A stretch of 7,058 bases of DNA from Bifidobacterium sp. (GTDB lineage: Bacteria; Actinomycetota; Actinomycetes; Actinomycetales; Bifidobacteriaceae): contig JAIJEI010000100.1 of the NCBI GenBank assembly GCA_022739095.1, positions 1 to 7,058 of the forward strand, read 5' to 3'. Of the stretch, positions 4,995 through 7,058 are shown piece after piece. The notes below the pieces were generated by a model. It made no database searches and was not told the DNA's origin. It worked only from the letters and a program-made list of their open reading frames with translations. The position numbers and the translations under genes were made by a program. Every line of letters begins with the position of its first letter. Positions within the stretch are counted from its first letter, which is position 1.

Positions 4995-6737
4995 ATGGGA
5001 GTGCTGTCTAACATCGATCCCACCGCAGTGACGGTCTGGGCGGCAACCATCGTGTTGTTTGCCCTGATCGCCCTGCTGCGTGCGGTATTCAAACTCAATT
5101 TCAGCGTACTGACCATCCTTGCGTTGATACTGGGCATCGCGCTGAGTCTGGCGTTCAACGGGAATGTCGATTCACTGAATCTGCTGGGAAACATCTACAT
5201 CAATCTCATTACCGCCTTGGTGGCACCGCTGATTTTCGTGTCCATCATTTCCAGCATCACGTATGTGGGTAGCCTGCATAGACTGCGCAGCATCGGATTG
5301 CGCTCGGTCGGTTGGCTGTTGCTCACCAATCTCATCGCCATCGTGCTGACCTTGTCAGTGGCGATCCCGCTGCACATCGGTTCCGGCGTTACGCTGGTCA
5401 ATGACAAGTCCACGGCCGGCTTCCTGACCTCGCAGACTGCGCCGTTCGATCAGGTGGTGCTCAACTTCTTCCCGAAGAACATCATCGGCGACTTGTCCGG
5501 TAACCGCGTGGTGCCGATTATCATCACTGCATCGGTATTGGCAATTGCGATTGTGTCGGTCAGCAAGCAGAAGAGCGTGGATGTTATCACGAGGTTCTTC
5601 GAGCAGACCAAGGACGTGATTTACAAAGCAGTCGGTTACGTAGTGGAACTGACGCCGTACGCGGTGGTGGTGCTTGGCGCTACCTCCACTGCTGCAACCA
5701 CCTCCAAAGCCGATGCGTTGCTTTCGTTGCTCGGCATACTGCTGTTGGGCTTTGCACTGAACCTTGTTCAGGCGTTCCTGGTGAATGGCGCGCTGGTGAA
5801 ACTGGTGGCCAAGGTACCGGCGCTGACGTTCTTCAAAGCCGTGTTGCCTGCGCAGACCACTGCATTCACTACACAATCCAGTGTTGCCACGCTGCCGTTG
5901 AGCATTCGCCAGATCGGCACCATCGGTGTAGGGGCTGACATCGCGAACTTCACCACGCCCATTGGCACCACCATTGGTATGCCGGGATGTGCCGGCGTGT
6001 GGCCGATGCTGTCCGCCGTGTTCACCATCAACGCTCTTGGACTCGATTACGGACCAGGGGAGTATGTGGCGCTTGCCGTGATCGGATTGTTTGCTTCGAT
6101 CGGTACGGCAGGCGTGCCGGGAACCGCCATCGTCACCGCTACTACGGTGTTTACCGCCGTTGGCTTGCCGGTGCAACTGCTGGTGCCATTGGTGCCGGTG
6201 AGCAATATCGTCGGCATGCCCAGCACCATGGCCAATGTGTCTGCGGCCGTTACTTGTGCCACGATTGTGGCTCGGCAGACCGGCGAGCTGGATGACGATG
6301 TGTTGGCTGGTGCGCGAGCCCGTGCCCACTTCCGTTCCCGTGCCCGTTCGCGTTCCGCCACGGCACCGGCAGGAGTGCCGGTTGGTCTAGCTGGTGTGGC
6401 TGCAGCTGCGTCGACTGCCGGAGCTGGGGCGGTGAGACCTTCAGCGGCAGATGCAGCGATCGGCAAAGTCAGGGGCGGCAGGCATCGCGCGGATACGGCG
6501 TCTCAGCCGGTGCTTGCTCCGGTCGCGACGCCAGTGGCTTCGGCTTCCGGAGCTTCTGTAGTCGCTTCGTCGGGTGTTCCTTCGCTTTCTGCGCCGGTTG
6601 CGTCCCCGCTGGCTCATCCGCTTGCCGGAGGTGTGTCCTCAATTCCGCGTGCGTCGTTGTTGCACCTTGGCCCGGACGGTGATGATCGTCCCGTGCCGGT
6701 CGGCGCATGCGGCGTGGCAAGCACCGTTGCAGCATAA
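4995..6737 (+). CDS. DAACS-family symporter (GltP/TcyP type) with extended C-terminal tail
   Basis: A 580-residue membrane transporter, 28 bases behind the surface-protein gene; ATG 4995 follows AAGGA at 4983-4987. Residues 1-430 match the sodium/proton:dicarboxylate or amino acid symporter fold: several N-terminal helices, re-entrant hairpin 1 with AFTTQSSVATLP (290-301), helix 7 with PIGTTIGMPGCAG (322-334), hairpin 2 with ASIGTAGVPG (367-376), and helix 8 with MPSTMANV (408-415). It would import an amino acid or organic acid coupled to an ion gradient. Compared from memory with the archaeal homologue GltPh, N-M-D-G-T becomes G-M-P-G-C (328-332), and the helix-8 D394, R397 and D405 become G407, S410 and A418; T398 and N401 are kept (T411, N414). 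Acidic substrates are therefore unlikely. The G-C-A-G at 331-334 recalls cystine symporters of the TcyP group, a tentative link. Residues about 435-580 are an Ala/Ser/Pro/Arg-rich tail, unusual because most members end near 400-460. Confidence 0.85.
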   Translation: MGVLSNIDPTAVTVWAATIVLFALIALLRAVFKLNFSVLTILALILGIALSLAFNGNVDSLNLLGNIYINLITALVAPLIFVSIISSITYVGSLHRLRSIGLRSVGWLLLTNLIAIVLTLSVAIPLHIGSGVTLVNDKSTAGFLTSQTAPFDQVVLNFFPKNIIGDLSGNRVVPIIITASVLAIAIVSVSKQKSVDVITRFFEQTKDVIYKAVGYVVELTPYAVVVLGATSTAATTSKADALLSLLGILLLGFALNLVQAFLVNGALVKLVAKVPALTFFKAVLPAQTTAFTTQSSVATLPLSIRQIGTIGVGADIANFTTPIGTTIGMPGCAGVWPMLSAVFTINALGLDYGPGEYVALAVIGLFASIGTAGVPGTAIVTATTVFTAVGLPVQLLVPLVPVSNIVGMPSTMANVSAAVTCATIVARQTGELDDDVLAGARARAHFRSRARSRSATAPAGVPVGLAGVAAAASTAGAGAVRPSAADAAIGKVRGGRHRADTASQPVLAPVATPVASASGASVVASSGVPSLSAPVASPLAHPLAGGVSSIPRASLLHLGPDGDDRPVPVGACGVASTVAA

Positions 6738-6815
6738 GTGCCGCATAAGTATGGAGTAAGGAAGGTGATGCTATAGCACGGACCAGCGCAGGCATACATC
6801 GACATTGACATAAAA

Positions 6816-6848
6816 GGCGGCCCGCATTAGATCATTGCGCAGGCCGCC
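6816..6848. terminator. GC-rich hairpin, possible terminator
   Basis: GGCGGCC (6816-6822) pairs with GGCCGCC (6842-6848), and inside it CGCA (6823-6826) with TGCG (6836-6839), leaving a CA bulge. It is preceded by AAAA at 6812-6815, so the - strand reading ends in TTTT and looks like a classic terminator, while the + strand reading has no T-run. No - strand gene is visible to need it, so it may act in both directions or simply protect the 3' end of the transporter mRNA. Confidence 0.55.
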
Positions 6849-6864
6849 CAGAGCATCCGAGCAA

Positions 6865-6920
6865 GGGGTACTCGAAGTGCACTATATCATTGGTGTGCTT
6901 CGAGCATCCCATTGTTGTTC
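6865..6920 (+). terminator. Long hairpin with T-rich tail, likely end of the transporter unit
   Basis: CTCGAAGTGCAC (6871-6882) pairs with GTGTGCTTCGAG (6893-6904) over 12 positions with two wobbles and a 10-base loop. After one A-C mismatch, GGGGT (6865-6869) pairs with ATCCC (6906-6910), giving about 17 pairs in all. ATTGTTGTTC (6911-6920) follows; it is T-rich rather than a clean T-run. Its place between the transporter and rsmD fits transcription termination in the + direction. Confidence 0.6.
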
Positions 6921-6924
6921 ATGA

Positions 6925-6952
6925 TTGGTATGCGTAGATGAGCCTGTACAGT
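6925..6952 (+). promoter_or_regulatory. Candidate promoter of rsmD
   Basis: TTGGTA (6925-6930) and TACAGT (6947-6952) each match four of six consensus bases, and the spacer is 16. Transcription would start near 6959-6960, on the ATG of rsmD itself. That would explain why no ribosome binding site precedes this gene. Confidence 0.35.
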
Positions 6953-6959
6953 GAAAGCT

Positions 6960-7058
6960 ATGCGTGTAATTTCTGGACGATTCAAGGGCGTGGCGCTTGC
7001 TACGCCGAAAACGGGTACCCGGCCTACCACGGATCGCACCAAAGAGGCGATTTTCTCG
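6960..7058 (+). CDS. rsmD: 16S rRNA (guanine-966-N2)-methyltransferase RsmD, N-terminal part
   Basis: The first 33 codons of a gene cut by the window edge. MRVISGRFKG opens the protein, and RPTTDRTKEAIFS at residues 21-33 is the hallmark N-terminal R-P-T-T-D-R-x-x-E-x-x-F segment of RsmD, which lies before the SAM-binding Rossmann domain. The enzyme methylates the exocyclic amine of G966 in 16S rRNA during assembly of the small ribosomal subunit. ATG 6960 is preferred because it starts the conserved R-V-I-S-G directly; an in-frame GTG at 6951 would add only three residues and overlaps the candidate -10 box. No Shine-Dalgarno sequence is visible. Hairpins upstream separate it from the transporter unit, so it is probably transcribed on its own and is unrelated in function. 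Confidence 0.9.
   Translation, partial: MRVISGRFKGVALATPKTGTRPTTDRTKEAIFS

Noticed and set aside
5355..6329. A 324-codon open frame on the - strand across the symporter gene
   Set aside because: It lies opposite conserved DAACS motifs, and its His/Arg/Gln-rich composition is typical of an antisense shadow.
6769..6778. Perfect 10-bp palindrome TGCTATAGCA after the transporter
   Set aside because: It is short, AT-centred and isolated, with no promoter or paired site nearby; a palindrome of this length can arise by chance.

Overview
The window looks like chromosomal DNA of a Bifidobacterium or a close actinobacterial relative. The support is moderately high GC with C/G-ending codons in the well-biased genes, strong AGGAGG-type ribosome binding sites, exported proteins with Ala-rich signal peptides, and a wall-anchored-type protein with a FIVAR-like domain and an L-x-x-T-G sorting signal. 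The species cannot be fixed from the sequence alone. All convincing genes are on the + strand.

Layout: 1-54 is the last 17 codons of an unidentified gene. A 10-bp hairpin (101-125) lies before an APC-superfamily amino acid permease (183-1448). A 664-base stretch without a large gene follows (1449-2112). It holds a leader with repeated GCATC/GATGC elements that can form competing hairpins, a well-placed ribosome binding site, and a 37-codon ORF (1737-1850) that may be a leader peptide or the broken start of a small exported protein. Then comes a tight three-gene unit: a Cys-containing exported protein with a Q/P/A repeat stalk and one membrane anchor (2113-3060), a surface protein with two thioredoxin-fold-like modules (3080-4966), and a dicarboxylate/amino acid:cation symporter (DAACS) relative with a long low-complexity C-terminal tail (4995-6737). 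Gene gaps are 19 and 28 bases. Two hairpins (6816-6848 and 6865-6910) close this unit, and the first 33 codons of rsmD (16S rRNA guanine-966 N2-methyltransferase) start at 6960, possibly from a leaderless transcript.

How the genes may work together (inference): the three-gene unit puts a Cys-bearing membrane-anchored protein and a thioredoxin-like surface protein next to an amino acid symporter whose usual acidic-substrate residues are replaced. A plausible reading is an envelope module that handles extracellular thiols, disulfides or peptides and imports a small amino acid, perhaps cystine or another neutral one. The sequence shows the gene order, the folds and the residue changes; it does not show the substrate. 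The upstream APC permease may or may not belong to the same regulon.
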